A stretch of DNA of 64,000 nucleotides from Ariolimax columbianus (GCA_036924085.1 JAVGWX010000005.1:45188278-45252277), one strand, 5' to 3'; counted from the stretch's first letter, positions 9,979 to 22,073 are shown. Numbers and translations are program-made. Notes: generated by a model from the letters alone, not told the origin.

Positions 9979-10499
9979 CCATTGTGGGCGTCCTTGGAAA
10001 CGCGAAAGCAGATGAGCTCACAAAAGTCGGAAGTGGCGGTACACAGACTCGCCACTCACAGAGCTATAAAAAAAAGTAGACACTCATAAAACGATCCATG
10101 TGAACGGAATGGAGAGAACAGCACAAAGAATACAATCCAGAAAAATGACAGCATAGACACACATGGCAGAGATGGGCAGACAAAGATCTTCAGACTCAGA
10201 ACGGACACTGCAGATTCATGACGGTGTCACAAAGACACCGCCTCGTGCAAGCACCCAAGCAAACACCAGAACGTATCCTGCAGGTGTTCCCTACTTATAC
10301 AGACAAAAGAGAGGCAGGCTAGCCTGTAGGAGCGACGATGCTTGAAAAGCCGTGGGAGATCGGCGAAGACCTGAGAAGCACGGTCTCCTTCTCTGGGTTT
10401 GCAAAGCATCCGTTGATCGAAGAAGCAGGCCGTCCATATGGGACAAATTAAACGGTTTTTGCGACAGACTTCTACTCGTATTACATTAAAATTCTATCA

Positions 10500-10800
10500 T
10501 ACATCTTCTCGATTAGGGCTATGAAGGTCGTTGGCACATTTTTACCATTCACTGGTTTGCCGGTGTCTTAAACGACGAAGTCACCCTACGGACAGGCCTC
10601 AAGAACACAATACTCTGCAATAAACCGTCGCCATTTTACCCTATTTGGACATGTGGCCCGCCTTGTTGAGGATGTCCCCCCGCTCATCAGCTCTTAAAGT
10701 AGGTCATGAACATCAACGATGGGAATCGACCCTCTCCATCGTGGTCCCGCCCCTGTGACTGTCCACGCAACAGGTCAAAGACATAACCCTTAATGCCTGC
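10500..10800 (+). mobile_element. short LINE 3'-coding fragment
   Basis: The + strand gives LPVSQTTKSPYGQASRTQYS followed by NRRHFTLFGHVARLVEDVP, the FGHVARL motif of a LINE C-terminal tail, then decays. No complete domain remains. Confidence 0.55.
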
Positions 10801-10919
10801 AGCCTGGGACTCAGCCACTGATTGTGAACGATTGACACAGCGGGCATGTGTCGCTTAAATTTACTACTGGCAAGAGTAGAATTAATTTGAGACATAGTAA
10901 AGTTGTTAGCAAACACGGT

Positions 10920-11240
10920 CACATACTTAGTTTTAAGTTGTTGTTGTTGTGAATGCTCCCAATAAATAAGTTTACTCTTTTGTGGGCCCTAAAATGAACG
11001 TTAAGTAACTGGTTACTGTAGTTTTCCTAACATCCCGAGCGTGCTGATGAAGGTGGGCCTGGTTGACTACATCTGCGTGTCGTTAACTACTACTCGTTAT
11101 GCCAAGAAGAACACCCCGTTCCCAGAGAGAACTGCGAGGAAGTAGAGGTGAGGGTCTTGGCCAGTTTATTTTGCCTGGCCCTAACATATCTGATCAGTAC
11201 GCTTTGCCTAACCAGACGTTAGTCTCCTCTCCCCATTGTT
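10920..11240 (-). repeat. SINE-like family C, inverted copy
   Basis: On the minus strand it reads gactaacgtctggttaggca, then ggccaagaccctcacctc, cccaccttcatcagcac, actta acgttcattt and finally ttgtgaatgctcc replaced by (caacaa)n at 10937-10950. The same order is found in 50325-50680. A short + strand piece of the 5' end is at 34195-34255. Confidence 0.7.
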
Positions 11241-11279
11241 AGAAGTAGCAAATAAATGCTTATTATTTTCAATGCCTAG

Positions 11280-11364
11280 GGTAACTGGCCGGCCGAAAAC
11301 AAGAAAGTGGACGGCTACAGCATTACATCTCCAGTAGACGCATTCAGACCGCAGAATTTGGTTG
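11280..11364 (+). CDS. SUMF2: SUMF2-like gene, exon with SPVDAFRPQN (residues 122-150)
   Basis: The acceptor cctag precedes in-phase GNWPAENKKVDGYSITSPVD, then AFRPQNLV and one base of a glycine codon before donor gtacgt at 11365. The motif D.F.G.SPV.AF..QN is diagnostic of the FGE domain; vertebrate SUMF2 has GVSPVNAF.AQN at this place. It sits between a 5.1-kb and a 2.4-kb intron, both filled with LINE and SINE fragments. Confidence 0.94.
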
Positions 11365-11464
11365 GTACGTATTCAACACAGATCAGACGGTTACCACCTA
11401 GTCATGTACTATACACACAACAAACACAGCATAATCAGCGCTATTGTTCTCTCTCACTTCTTAA

Positions 11465-12080
11465 CTCCACAAAGATGAAGATCTCGTGCAATATATGTAC
11501 TCCCTGACACAGCTCTCAGCAGAACACCCAAGGTTGGTCATACAATGGATCCCATCCCACTGCAATATTGAAGGCAATGAAGCTGCAGACAAACTAGCAA
11601 AGTGTGGAGGAACATCCCCACAAACAGACCTGAGCACTACATAAAATGAGGGCAAGACCATAATTAAAGCCAACTTCAGGGGGAAATCGGCTGAGCAACA
11701 CCCCGACTTCCGAGAAAAAAAAACCACAGCTACTTTAATTTAACTAGAGAAGAGTAAGTCATCATCTTCAGACTCAGAACTGGGCATACCAAACGCAAGG
11801 GTCATCTTTACAACAAAATGAGGAACAAGTGTCCCTGTGGGGAGCATACCATGACCGTGGAACACATCCTACAAAGCTGCATGCTCACGTTGTAAGAGAT
11901 ATAACAATACTGGCCTCGCGAGACAGATATGAGACACAAGCTGCATGGAGATAAAAACATCCTAACAAGCAGCGGTGTCATTTGTGAGAAAAAACGGGAC
12001 CTTGACCTTGAGGATGAACAAAGAAGAAGGAGAAATTTCTTGGCTTCAATAGAAGCAGCAATGTGTTCCTATTGAAGTTG
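11465..12080 (+). mobile_element. I/Nimb-like LINE 3' fragment (RNase H end and Cys-rich tail)
   Basis: Contains LVIQWIPSHCNIEGNEAADK and LAKCGG (11540-11610), the last RNase H catalytic block. Next are IIKANFRGKSAEQHPDF, an FRLRTGH-like stretch and PVGS.P.PWNTSYKAA, the remnant of CPCG...T.EHILQSC. It ends in gaacaaagaagaagg, the decayed (GAA)n tail. Many frameshifts. It is the same family as the minus-strand piece at 32320-32875. Confidence 0.8.
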
Positions 12081-12084
12081 CCAG

Positions 12085-12750
12085 ATAAGCCACAAACCGT
12101 TTAGCCAAAGGCTTTATATTCTTGCAGGAATAGTTACTCTGGTACTTTGTTTTAGGCTTAACCAAGTTGTCATCGACAGCTTCTCATTTCTTAGATGGAA
12201 GGTTGGCTGTCTGCAAAAAACAAGTATATTGTTTATGTACGTTTACATTTCTAGTCCCATCTTCTCCACATCTGACAGGGATTCCCTTAATCCCTTATAT
12301 GTCAGGGATTCCCTTGATCCATTTTACGTTTAGTCCACACTATAACAAACAAGATAGAAACGAAAACTGTATGCAAACATTTTTTATAAAGTGTGCATAC
12401 AGAAATGTGAACCCCATGACCCTATTGAATGGCGTTTAAATGAATTAACGTTTCGCATTTTTAATAAAATCTAAGTTTTACTAACAATAAGACTGAATGT
12501 AAGAAATTACATTAAAAAAAATATTAGAACAAGAATTGAATTCTAATAATTAATTAGTTCACACCATATTTGGAAACAGGAATTGTTACACAATGACTTA
12601 ATTTGGATGCTAAACAAAGCTTAGTGTGACAAATGGGATGCTTCATGTTCCGCATATCTTGGAAGATCGAGAAGAGATAGGAATGTTGATGGGTTATGGG
12701 TGGAAGTTCTGTTGGAAGATGGAGGGGGTGAAGAGGAAAGAGATTTGGAG

Positions 12751-12782
<32 letters not shown>

Positions 12783-12783
12783 C
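12085..12783. other. AT-rich sequence without a recognised gene, ending in (AT)n(AC)n
   Basis: No protein family recognised. Two close copies of a cccttgatcc/cccttaatccc phrase occur at about 12275-12320. A dinucleotide tract (ta)n(ca)n at 12750-12782 directly abuts the mariner foldback that follows. Confidence 0.5.
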
Positions 12784-13532
12784 AGGCGTGTTCAAATTTA
12801 ACCGCACCTAACTACACCAAGTGTGAACATACGTACGATTTGCAGGATGGTGTCACTTCTGATGTAAACAGCACATATCAACAGTCAAGTTTGGAGATAT
12901 TAATTATCTTCCGAATCATAGTTTCCTCAGCAGGCCGTTGAAAACATGGCGGGTGTGATATGGTATCGGTCCAGAGTTGATCAGCGAGCGGTGATTCGGT
13001 TTCCAACAGCTGAAAGATGTCGACCAGTTGGCATTCGTCGCAGAATGCAGATAGTCTATGGTGACAAAAGTGTGTTGAAGACAATAGTGAAGAATTTGTG
13101 AAGAATCAACGATGTTTAAAGAAGGACGTAAGTTAAGGAAAGATCTTCCGAGACCAGGTCAGGCGCATAATGTTGCGTCAGAAGATGCAATCGCCAAAAT
13201 TGATGCAGCAATTCGGGTGGACCGTCACCGGAGCTTACGTTCGTCACACTGTTGTCACCATACACTGCCTGCATTTTGCGATTAATGTCAACTAGTGAAC
13301 ATCCTTTAGTTGTTAGAAACCGAATCATCGCCCGCTGGTCAACTCTGGACGGATTCCTTATCACACCCGCCACGTTTTCAACGGTCTGCTGAGGATACTA
13401 TAAGTCGGAAAATTATGAAATTTACAAACTTGACGGTTGGTATGTGCTGTTTACACCTGAAGTGATGTCATCATGCACATTGTACGTATGTTCACTTGGT
13501 GCAGTTAGGTCCGGTTTCATTTGAACACGCCT
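12784..13532. mobile_element. mariner-derived foldback element, two N-terminal halves head to head
   Basis: The left arm (12784-13245) begins with ggcgtgttcaaat and a roughly 50-bp terminal sequence, then reads + strand SRVDQRAVIRFPTAERCRPV and similar, the N-terminal helix-turn-helix of a mariner transposase. The right arm (13246-13532) is the same sequence on the minus strand, starting at MAGVIRNPSRVDQRAMIRFL and ending with atttgaacacgcc. Both ends are thus the same 5' terminal repeat in inverted orientation. No catalytic domain is present, so it is non-autonomous. Related copies are at 38836-39300 and 63412-64000. Confidence 0.85.
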
Positions 13533-13783
13533 CGTAGATATAAAATCGTAGATATAAAATCGTAGATTTAAGGACGAACGCCGAAGAAGATGATTTTACT
13601 CAAAAGTTCTTTCAAATATAAATAGACATAACAAAGTTAATCAGTTTAAAAAAATGGTAGGGCAAATTGTGGTCCTCCCTGTACATGTTAAGGAGTAGAG
13701 ACAAATCTAATGATGATGTGTTAGAGTCTCAGCAGCTTTTTGAGCATGGTGGAATAAGAAACTTCCATTTGTCACTTTGACAG

Positions 13784-13946
13784 GATTCTACGATATGATT
13801 GGCAATGTGTGGGAATGGACAAGCAGCGCTTACGTGGAGATGATGGCTCGGCCGCTTCTTCAGACTACCCTGGTGGTACTGAAGGGTGGATCATTCGTGG
13901 ATTCTGTTAGTGGAAACGTAAATTATGTGGTCAGAAACGGCCAAAG
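13784..13946 (+). CDS. SUMF2: SUMF2-like gene, exon covering the (lost) active-site segment (residues 150-204)
   Basis: The acceptor gacag is followed by two bases finishing a glycine codon, then FYDMIGNVWEWTSS (151-164), a block found in all FGE-domain proteins. VVLKGGSFVDSVSGNVNYVV (180-199) occupies the place of the catalytic loop. In FGE the two cysteines that convert sulfatase cysteine to formylglycine sit three and eight residues after GG.S; here they are Asp189 and Asn194. Vertebrate SUMF2 likewise has Asp at the first position and lacks the cysteines, so this product should be enzymatically inactive. The donor is gtgagc at 13947, phase 2. The following intron is 17.2 kb. Confidence 0.95.
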
Positions 13947-14925
13947 GTGAGCTTGTATTGTGGTAGTTTGTGTTGGTGTCTTTCTTGATTGAGTACATTT
14001 TTGAGCGGCAAAGATGGCACCCTACCAGCTGCGGGTTTACATTGCTCTGTTGACTTAGCTCATTATAAATGTCACCAGACCACAAATTTGTCTGGAATTC
14101 ATACTAGTCGACGACTTACAACTATCTTCACGGAAACGAGTAGTTGTCTTCCATCTGGACTGATTAATTGGTTCGTTTTTTGTTTTCTTCATTCCAATTA
14201 TATTGGCCTGGACATAGACTATATGAATAAAGCTACGCTTAAACATGTGTCGTATTTCATGGTCTAGTTTACAAGGCTGAACTTCGCGAGATTGGCACCC
14301 TTCGCCCTAGCTGCAGTTTGGTGTGACTGAAATTTAGACATGACTATAATAGACTAGAACACGGCCTGGTAGAGATACCCTACGACTTCTTACGGTAATG
14401 AAAAGGCACTACACACAACAATAACTGTCATCCCACTCGGCTCCCTTGCTGGATACCTGCTTACAGGAAAGGCTTCAGGAATAAACCCTGAAGACAAATA
14501 TGCATCCTGTGCTATCTTCATTCGTCTCGATAAAATCTTGCCTCTGGCCTAAGGTCTATAGGGACTATAAAGTGTGGTTCACAAAAGTTGCAGTTTCTTT
14601 CTCACTTTAATCCAAATCTCTGCGCAAGTCCCGCATTTCAGCAACCGCAGCAGGAGAAAAGACTGCCCACACAGCTAAACAAAGAGAATGGTCTTCATCA
14701 CATATGATGGACAAACTACACACACATTTTGGAGTATCTCAAAAATAATTTTGTAGGAAACAGTTGAAGGCACAAGGTAGAGGCCAAAGAAAGTCCAGGA
14801 TTGATAATATCAAAGAATCGACAAAACATGATTGTTCCACGCTCGTTCAGAGAAATATGGAGGACGTTTCGTGTTAATGTTTTTACCATTTCATTCCTAT
14901 GAACCTGACGGGTTAAGAGTTTATT
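13947..14925. other. intron sequence without a recognised gene
   Basis: Start of the 17.2-kb intron. Both strands hold short open frames (60-90 codons) without motifs I recognise. Nothing supported. Confidence 0.5.
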
Positions 14926-14936
14926 GATTGGTTGAC
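14926..14936. repeat. target-site duplication, left copy
   Basis: gattggttgac here and again at 18630-18640, directly after the (gaa)n tail; the first g may belong to the tail, so 10-11 bp. It fixes both ends of the LINE insertion. Confidence 0.85.
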
Positions 14937-17900
14937 CTACAGTGGAACGCGGAGGGAGTCATTAACAAAAAGATTTCCCTAACACATCACTTGCATGAAG
15001 GTCAGATTGACGTGGCTTGTATCCAAGAAACGCACCTCAACAACAACCATAAATTCTCAATCAGAGGATACCAGACCTTCCGCCTGGATAGAGGTCACAA
15101 AGGAGGGGTTCTGATACTGACTCGTAACTGCATATCGAGAAGCGCGGTAGCTGTTAATCACACCGGACAAGCAGAAATTGTAGGAGTTGACATAATGGCT
15201 CAAGAGACGAAGATCCGCATCTTCAACCTGTACGTACCACCAAACAAAGACCTGTCGCTCTCGAGTATGGAAGTCAAAGACTCTAACTGCATAGTAGTTG
15301 GAGACTTCAACAGCCACTCGGAGAGATGGGGATACTCGGACACAGACAGCAGAGGTGACGAAGTGGAAGATTGGGAGATAGACACAAATCTCTGCCTTAT
15401 CAATAGGCCGGAGGATAGCCCTAGCTTCTATTCTAGAACATGACATACCACCTCTACTCCAGACTTGGCCTTTTCCACGGTGGATATTCACCACAAAATA
15501 GACCGCCAGGTGCTAAACCAATTGGCAGGTAGCGACCGCAGGCCAATTAGGCTAGAAGTTGATATGGAAGTAGGCCCACAGGAAATAAAACCGCTCCCAC
15601 GTTGGAATTACAAACGTGCCGACTGGGACAGATTTGCAATCCTGACAGATGGGCTGTGTGAAACCATCAACACACGGAATACCAATATGAAGACCATGGT
15701 GGAAAGCCTAAGCAAAGCAATAATGTAAGCTGCCACGGAAACCATCCCAAGACGGGGCAAGGAAAAACTACAAGCCTTATTGGAATGATGAATTGCAGAA
15801 AGCGGAAGATGAAGTCTCAAATGCTAGGAACATAGCAGAGAGAGAACAATCTATGGAGGCAAATATCGCCCTCAAAGCCACCACGGCGAAATACAAATTC
15901 ACTCTAAGCCAAATAACAAGAGAAAGCTGGAAAAACAAAACAGAAAGCCTCAATTTAGATAAAGATGGGAACAAACTATGGAAGTTAGTCAGAGCCATGA
16001 ATGGCGAAACTCCATCAAACAAACAAATTACCATCAAGCAGGGCGACAACATGCTCACTGGAAAAAAAGCAGCAAACGCCTTTGTTGAACATTATGCCAG
16101 AGCAAACCACATCGATGTCACTGCAGATAGGCATACAGACATTAGAGAAGAACAAAATGGGCACGACAACATATTATGGCACCAGAGGAGCACATGATGG
16201 CAAAACTAACAATGAATGAAATGGAAGAGGCCATGAGAACTTTAAAGAAAAAGAAATCACCAGGAAAAGATGGGGTAACAAACGAGATGATGATGGGGCT
16301 GGGCCAAACAGCAAAGAGGAAATTATTATCAGTCCTGAACCAAAGCTGGAAAAGGGGTATTGTACCTCAGGCATGGAAAGATGCAGTACTTGCACCAGTA
16401 CCAAAGAAAGAAAAAGATAAAACAGATCCAAATGGATACAGGCATATCAGTCTACTGAGCTGTGTAGGCAAACTGATGGAACGTATGATAAACACCAGAC
16501 TAATATGGCATCTGGAAGAAAAACACATACTAGTTCCACAGCAACCAGGCTTTAGACAGCACAGATCCACTGAGGATCATATTACCATCATAGCCCAGGA
16601 AATAGAGGATGCTTACCAGTAGCATAAACACACAGTAGCGGTCTGGATGGATCTAGAAAAGGCATTTGACAAAGTCTGGAAAAAGGGACTTAAAGTCAAG
16701 CTACGAAGAAGGGAAGTTTGTGGGAAAATGTACAAATGGATCAGCCACTACCTCAAAAACAGAACAGCCAGAGTTCAAGTACAAGGGCAGATGAGCAAAA
16801 AGGTGACACTTGAGCAGGGAGTACCCCAAGGGGGAGTACTGTCACCCACGCTCTTCCTGGTGTATATAAATAACATAACAGAGAATATACCAAGAAGAGT
16901 CCACAGCTCAATGTTTGCAGACGATCTGGCTATGTGGACCTCTGAAAAGAATCTCACCATAGCAAGTAATCGGATGCAGCAGGCCCTAACATCGCTGGAA
17001 GAGTGGGCGAACTCATGGCTGGTCAAAATAAATGAGGAAAAAACAACATGTACGATATTCTCGCTTTCAAACAAACCCCAAAAACACAAAAATAAGTCTT
17101 AACGGCAAATATCTGCGGCCAAAAGACAACCCAAACTACCTGGGAGTCACATTTGATCGGCGCATGACATGGAAAAGTCAGATCGAGAGAAAACGAATGA
17201 GAGCCAGAGAAAGAATGGCAATCATGAAGAAACGTGCTGGAACAAGCTGGGGAGCAGACGAAAGTATACTAAAGAAACTGTACACTGGAAGAGTGAGACC
17301 AGTTCTCGAGTATGGCATTGCGCCATGGACAACAGCAGCAAAGGCGAACTTCGATAAAATTAGCAAACTTCAAAACCAGGCCATGAGAGTTATGAGAGGC
17401 ATGAAGTCAACGCCAATTGTAGAACTTGAAAAGATTACAAAACTGCAAGCCATGACCGATAGAAGAGACTGCAGAGCCCAGCAGCAAGCAGAGAAACTCA
17501 GAAGACTGACTGACCATCCAATGCACCAGAGACTTAAACATTTTGGAAATGGGAAACTAAAGCGGAGAAACTTTGCAGAGATAGCCAACGCAAAGATGAA
17601 CGAAGACCCTATGAACGCACTAACAACACCAAAGCCCATCCCTACTGTACGAAAACCTACCTGGAGGCAGCATATATTCCCAGAGGTGGAAGAAAATATA
17701 CCAGGTATTGGAAACAAAAACAGCCAGACTGAAAAAGAAAGAAGAGATACAACCCTGAGGTACATAACGAAAAACTACCCAAGCATGGACTGGACCCATG
17801 CATACACCGACGGTTCTGTAACAAACACAACACAGAACGGAGGGGCAGGGGTATTCCTGAGCCTGCCAAATGGCAGAAAAATAACACTGTCAGTGGCAAC

Positions 17901-18630
17901 TGAAAAATACACAAGCAATTTCAGAGCGAAGGCAGAGGCACTGAGGGCTACAGTAGAAGAAATGGTGACAGGTAAAAGGAATGAAAGCCATATAGTCCTG
18001 CTCACAGATGCCCTGGCCATAGTCACAGCACTAAAAAGCCAGAAAAATACTGAACTTAATGATTTAAGAGCAGCACTTTGTCAACTATGCCAGCAGTCCG
18101 CACCAAAAAGGATAGTGGTACAGTGGGTCCCATTACACTGCAACATCCAAGGCAACGAGGAGGCAGACAGACTGGCAAAAGAAGGTGCAAGACTACCACA
18201 AACAGATATAGTATTGACGTACGAAGAGTCAAAACGGCTTATCAAAGCCAGATACATGACCAAATGGGAAACTGAACATACCGGCTACACAAAAAACGAT
18301 GCCTATTACCAGTTGAACAGAAGAGAGCAGGTCGTGGTCTCCAGACTTCGCACTGGCCACAATAGACTGAGGTACCACCTATTCAACAAATTGAAGATAG
18401 GTGGCACTGACGAATGCCCGTGTGGTACCGGGAAAATGACCGCTGAACATTTGCTGCAAAACTGCCCGACATACGAGGATCAGAGAAAGCAGATGTGGCC
18501 ATCACCAGTGGCAACACTAGACAAGCTCTATGGCAGTGTCGACAGCCTCAGGATGACCGCTGCTTTTTTCGAAAAAATACAGGTTGACCTGTGACAGCGT
18601 ACGACGACGAAGAAGAAGAAGAAGAAGAAG
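14937..18630 (+). mobile_element. I/Nimb-like LINE, 5'-truncated, about 3.7 kb, with target-site duplication
   Basis: Order of domains: AP-endonuclease (LQWNAEGV, CIQETHL, VVGDFNSH), reverse transcriptase (SPGKDGVTNEM, GYRHISLLS, QPGFRQHRSTEDHI, VAVWMDLEKAFDKVW, GVPQGGVLSPTLFLVYINNI, FADDLAMW), RNase H (AYTDGSVTNTTQNGGAG, AEALRA, LLTDALAIV, WVPLHCNIQGNEEADRLAKE) and a Cys-rich end (FRLRTGHNRLRYHLF, CPCGTGKMTAEHLLQNCPTY). It ends with (gaa)n. Breaks: in-frame stops at about 15441, 15726 and 16620, and frameshifts near 15765, 16180 and 17090. From 17032 to 18594 a single 520-codon frame is open. ORF1 and the 5' end are missing, as expected from incomplete reverse transcription. The I/Nimb assignment rests on RNase H following RT and on the simple-repeat tail. 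Confidence 0.95.
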
Positions 18631-18640
18631 ATTGGTTGAC

Positions 18641-19662
18641 ATGTTGGTTCAAGATGCAGCCGTCATTTGCTGTTGCAGCATTAGAAGAGAAATTGTATTA
18701 AACTTGATATAGTCGTTCTTGTTATACTTGGAATATGTATTTGTGTCAACGAATGCTCCAAACAATTTTTTTATTGACCATGATCTTAAAGTCCGCACTC
18801 GCCATTGCTCTAAACTCATCTTCGTCAAGTGATCTTTGACCGCAAAGCTTTTCTCTTCCACTATAAATTCGTCCATAACATATTTTCCGATTGGTATATA
18901 CAGGGCTTGACAAATTTTATTGTGGTTCACCAGTCAGTCAATGAGGCATGGCGTCTGTGTCCTTTAACACTGTTTTATAATTTTAACACTATAGTACCAT
19001 TTATCGATTACTTTAGTAGGTTGAAATTGTGGCAGAGGAAGGCCATTTCGATTCGCAGTATTAAATTAGCTTATGTATAATCTATTCTAATCGTAATTTC
19101 ATTAATAATCGTGCGAGAGGAGTTATGTAGTAACGATTAAAAATAGATTTAAAAAAGACTCAGTCAAGGAACAATTTTTACTCGTATATATATTGTATGT
19201 ATATATATACACACATACAATAATTTAAGAGTAGACTTAACGGCCGAAGTTCGCGCAAAATTCAAGTAGAAGATGTACTCAAATTATTCTAGCGGTTCTC
19301 GCCCCCAAAGAGATAATGTCGCAAAAAGTGTGGCTATAAAGTCAGTTCTTGGTTATATGTTTAGCGGAGCGGAATAGATGGCGACTGACATGCTGCGGGT
19401 CTACCTTCCTCTAATTTTCGTTTCTCCCACCATCAGTCCCAAAAATAAGCGATCGTATTATCTTGGAGCTACCAACCTAACCTTGAAAGTCACCAGCAGA
19501 TTTTCGCCTGCGAAAAAGACATGAAAGAAAGGTGACGACACCTCCCCACAGCATTTAACGACACAAAAGTGGACTGAAGATATATATATATAGATTTGAT
19601 CATTATATTATACTCATTTTACTATTATTACTAATATTACTATTACTATTATTATACTCAAT
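18641..19662. other. intron sequence without a recognised gene
   Basis: AT-rich, with a palindromic (at)n stretch at about 19185-19212 and (tat/tac)n at 19615-19660. No coding or element signature was recognised. Confidence 0.5.
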
Positions 19663-20020
19663 ATGCTGTTTAGTGTCTTTGATCATTTCAACACTCTATA
19701 TGTTGTTTAGTGTCTTTGATCATTTCAACACTCTATATGTTGTTTAGTGTCTTTGATCATTTCAACACTTTATTTGTTGTTTAGTGTCTTTGATCATTTC
19801 AACACTTTATATGTTGTTTAGTGTCTTTGATCAATTCAACACTTTATTTGTTGTTTAGTGTCTTTGATCATTTCAACACTTTATTTGTTGTTTAGTGTCT
19901 TTGATCATTTCAACACTCTATATATTGTTCAGTGTCTTTGATCATTTCCACACTCTATATTTTGTTTAATGTCTTTGATCATTTCAACACTTTATATGTT
20001 GTTTAGTGTCTTTGATCATT
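19663..20020. repeat. 37-bp minisatellite, left part (split by a LINE)
   Basis: About ten copies of a 37-bp unit containing tgtttagtgtctttgatca and tttcaacactttata. It resumes at 22074-22235 beyond the inverted LINE, where the units are more diverged. Confidence 0.92.
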
Positions 20021-22073
20021 TCTTCTTCTTCTTCTTCTTCTTCTTCTTCTTCTTCTTCTTCATTGTACGCAGTCAGACAGTAACCATTATTTTTTCGAAA
20101 AAAGCGGCGGTCATCCTGAGGCTGTCGACACTGCATAAAGCTTGTCTTGTGTTGCCACTGGTGATGGCCACATCTGCTCTCTCTGAACATCGTATGTCGG
20201 GCAGTTCTGCAGCAGATGCTCAGCGGTCATTTTCCCGGTACCACACGGGCATTCGTCGGTACCACCTATCTTCAATTTGTTGAATAGGTGGTACCTAAGT
20301 CTATTGTGGCCAGTGCGAAGTCTGAAGACAACGACCTGCTCTCTTCTGTTCAACTGGTAATAGGCATCGTTTTTTGTGTAGCCGGTATGTTCAGTTTCCC
20401 ATTTGGTCATGTATCTGGCTTTGATAAGCCGTTTTGACTCTTCGTACGTCAATACTAGTATCTGTTTGTGGTAGTCTTGCACCTTCTTTTGCCAGTCTGT
20501 CTGCCTCCTCGTTGCCTTGGATGTTGCAGTGTAATGGGACCCACTGTACCACTACCCTTTTTGGTGCGGACTGCTGGCATAGTTGACAGAGTACTGCTCT
20601 TAAGTCATTAAGCTCAGTGTTTTTCTGGCTTTTTAGCGCTGTGACTACGGCCAGAGCATCTGTGAGCAGGACTGTATGGCTTTAATTTTCTTTATGTGTC
20701 ACCATTTCTTCCACTGCCGCCCTCAGTGCCTCTGCCTCCGCTCTGAAATCGCTTGTGTACTTACCAGTAGCGAATGACAGTGTTATTTTTCTGCCATTTG
20801 GTAGGTTCAGGAATGCTCCTGCCCCTCCATTCTGTGTAGTGTTTGTTACAGAACCGTCGGTGTATGCATGGGTCCAGTCCATGCTTGGGTAGTTTTTCGA
20901 TATAAAGCTTAGAGTAGTATCTCTCCTTTCTTTTTCAGTTTGGCAGTTTTTGTTTCCAATACCTGGTATATTTTCTACCACCTCTGGAAATATATCCTGC
21001 CTCCAGGTAGGTTTTCGTACAGTAGTGATGGGCTTTGGTGTTGTTAGTGCGTTTATGGGATCTTCGTGCATCTTTGCTTTGGCTATTTCTGCAAAGTTTC
21101 TCCGCTTTAGTTTTCCATTTCCAAAATTGTTTAGTCTCTGGTGCATTGGATGGTCAGTCAGTCTTCGGAGTTTCTCTGACTGCAGCTGAGCTCTGCAGTC
21201 TCTTCTATCGGTCATGGATTGCAGTTTTGTAATCTTTTCAAGTTCTACAATTGGCGTTGACCTCATGACTCCTGTTATAACTCTCATGGCTTGGTTTTGA
21301 AGTTTGCTAACTTTATCGAAGTTCGCCTTTGCTGCTGTTGTCCATGCTGCAATGCCATACTCGAGAACTGGTCTCACTCTTCCAGTGTACAGTTTCTTTA
21401 GTATGCTTTCGTCTGCTCCCCAGCTTGTGCCAGCAAGTTTCCTCATGATTGCCATTCTTTCTCTGGCTCTCATTCGGTTTCTCTCGATCTGACTTTTCCA
21501 TGTCATGCGCCGATCAAATGTGACTCCCATATAGTTTGGGTTGTCGTTTGGCTGCAGGAATTTGCCATTTAAACTTAATTTGGTTTTTTGGGGTTTGATT
21601 GAAAGCGAGAATATTGTACATGTGGTTTTCTCCTCGTTTATTTTGACCAGCCATAAGTTCGCCCACTCTTCCAGCTATGTTAGGGCAAGCTGCATCCGAT
21701 TTCTTGCTATGGTGAGATTCTTTTCAGAGGTCCACATAGCCAGATCGTCTGCAAATATTGAGTTATGGACTCTTCTTGGTATATTCTCTGTAATGTCGTT
21801 TATATACACCAGGAAGAGTGTGGGTGACACTACTTCCTCTTGGGGTACACCCTGCTCGAGTGTCACCTTTTTGCTCATCTGCCCTTGTACTTGGACTCTG
21901 GCCGTTCTTTTTTGGAGGTAGTGGTTGATCCACTTGTACATTCTCCCACAAACTTCACTTCTCCTTAGCTTGACTCTAAGTCCGTCTTTCCAGACTTTGT
22001 CAAATGCCTTTTCCAGGTCCACCCAAACCGCTACTGTGTGTTTCTGTGCCTGGTAGGCATCTTCTATTTCCTC
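20021..22073 (-). mobile_element. I/Nimb-like LINE, 5'-truncated inverted copy inserted in the 37-bp minisatellite
   Basis: On the minus strand it runs from the middle of RT (EEIEDAYQ, VAVWVDLEKAFDKVW, GVPQEEVVSPTLFLVYINDI, FADDLAMW) through RNase H (HAYTDGSVTNTTQNGGAGAF, AEALRAAVEEM) to EHLLQNCPTYD and a (gaa)n tail of about 13 units at 20022-20060. It closely resembles the copy at 14937-18630, by eye over 90% in most stretches. Frames break near 21670, 21530, 20690 and 20480. The repeat motif tctttgatcatttc lies at both junctions (20009-20022 and 22072-22085), compatible with a target-site duplication. Confidence 0.93.

Larger units (their letters stand above)
9130..10470 (+). mobile_element. 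LINE fragment with RNase H domain and C-terminal tail, carrying two arrays
   Basis: Frames before and after the arrays are parts of the RNase H domain that follows RT in I-group LINEs. They are CPNFRAEATAVHAAT (9215-9260, the catalytic-Glu helix) and KVILTDSRSVFQAI (9298-9340, the LTDS catalytic-Asp strand). After the arrays comes a frameshifted HCG.LGNAKADELTKVGSG-like stretch (about 9980-10040). Farther right are QTQNGHCRF (an FRLRTGHCR equivalent) and LQVFPTYTDKREA (10150-10330). Two arrays (9313-9476 and 9523-9978) sit between the second and third catalytic blocks. Open from 9262 to 10089, but that frame is an artefact of the in-frame 24-bp repeat and does not stay in the RNase H frame. 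Confidence 0.75.

Noticed and set aside
9262..10089. 275-codon repeat protein (PSLTVGSG) as a possible structural or silk-like gene
   Set aside because: Flanks are LINE RNase H sequence and the frame does not match the RNase H frame on the right; open frames on both strands follow from a stop-free 24-bp unit.
17032..18594. Host gene encoding an RNase H-like protein (520 codons)
   Set aside because: It is the downstream part of the LINE polyprotein, preceded in other frames by RT and endonuclease and followed by a (gaa)n tail within target-site duplications.
20021..20066. Poly-glutamate or poly-phenylalanine coding tract
   Set aside because: It is the simple-repeat tail of an inverted LINE.
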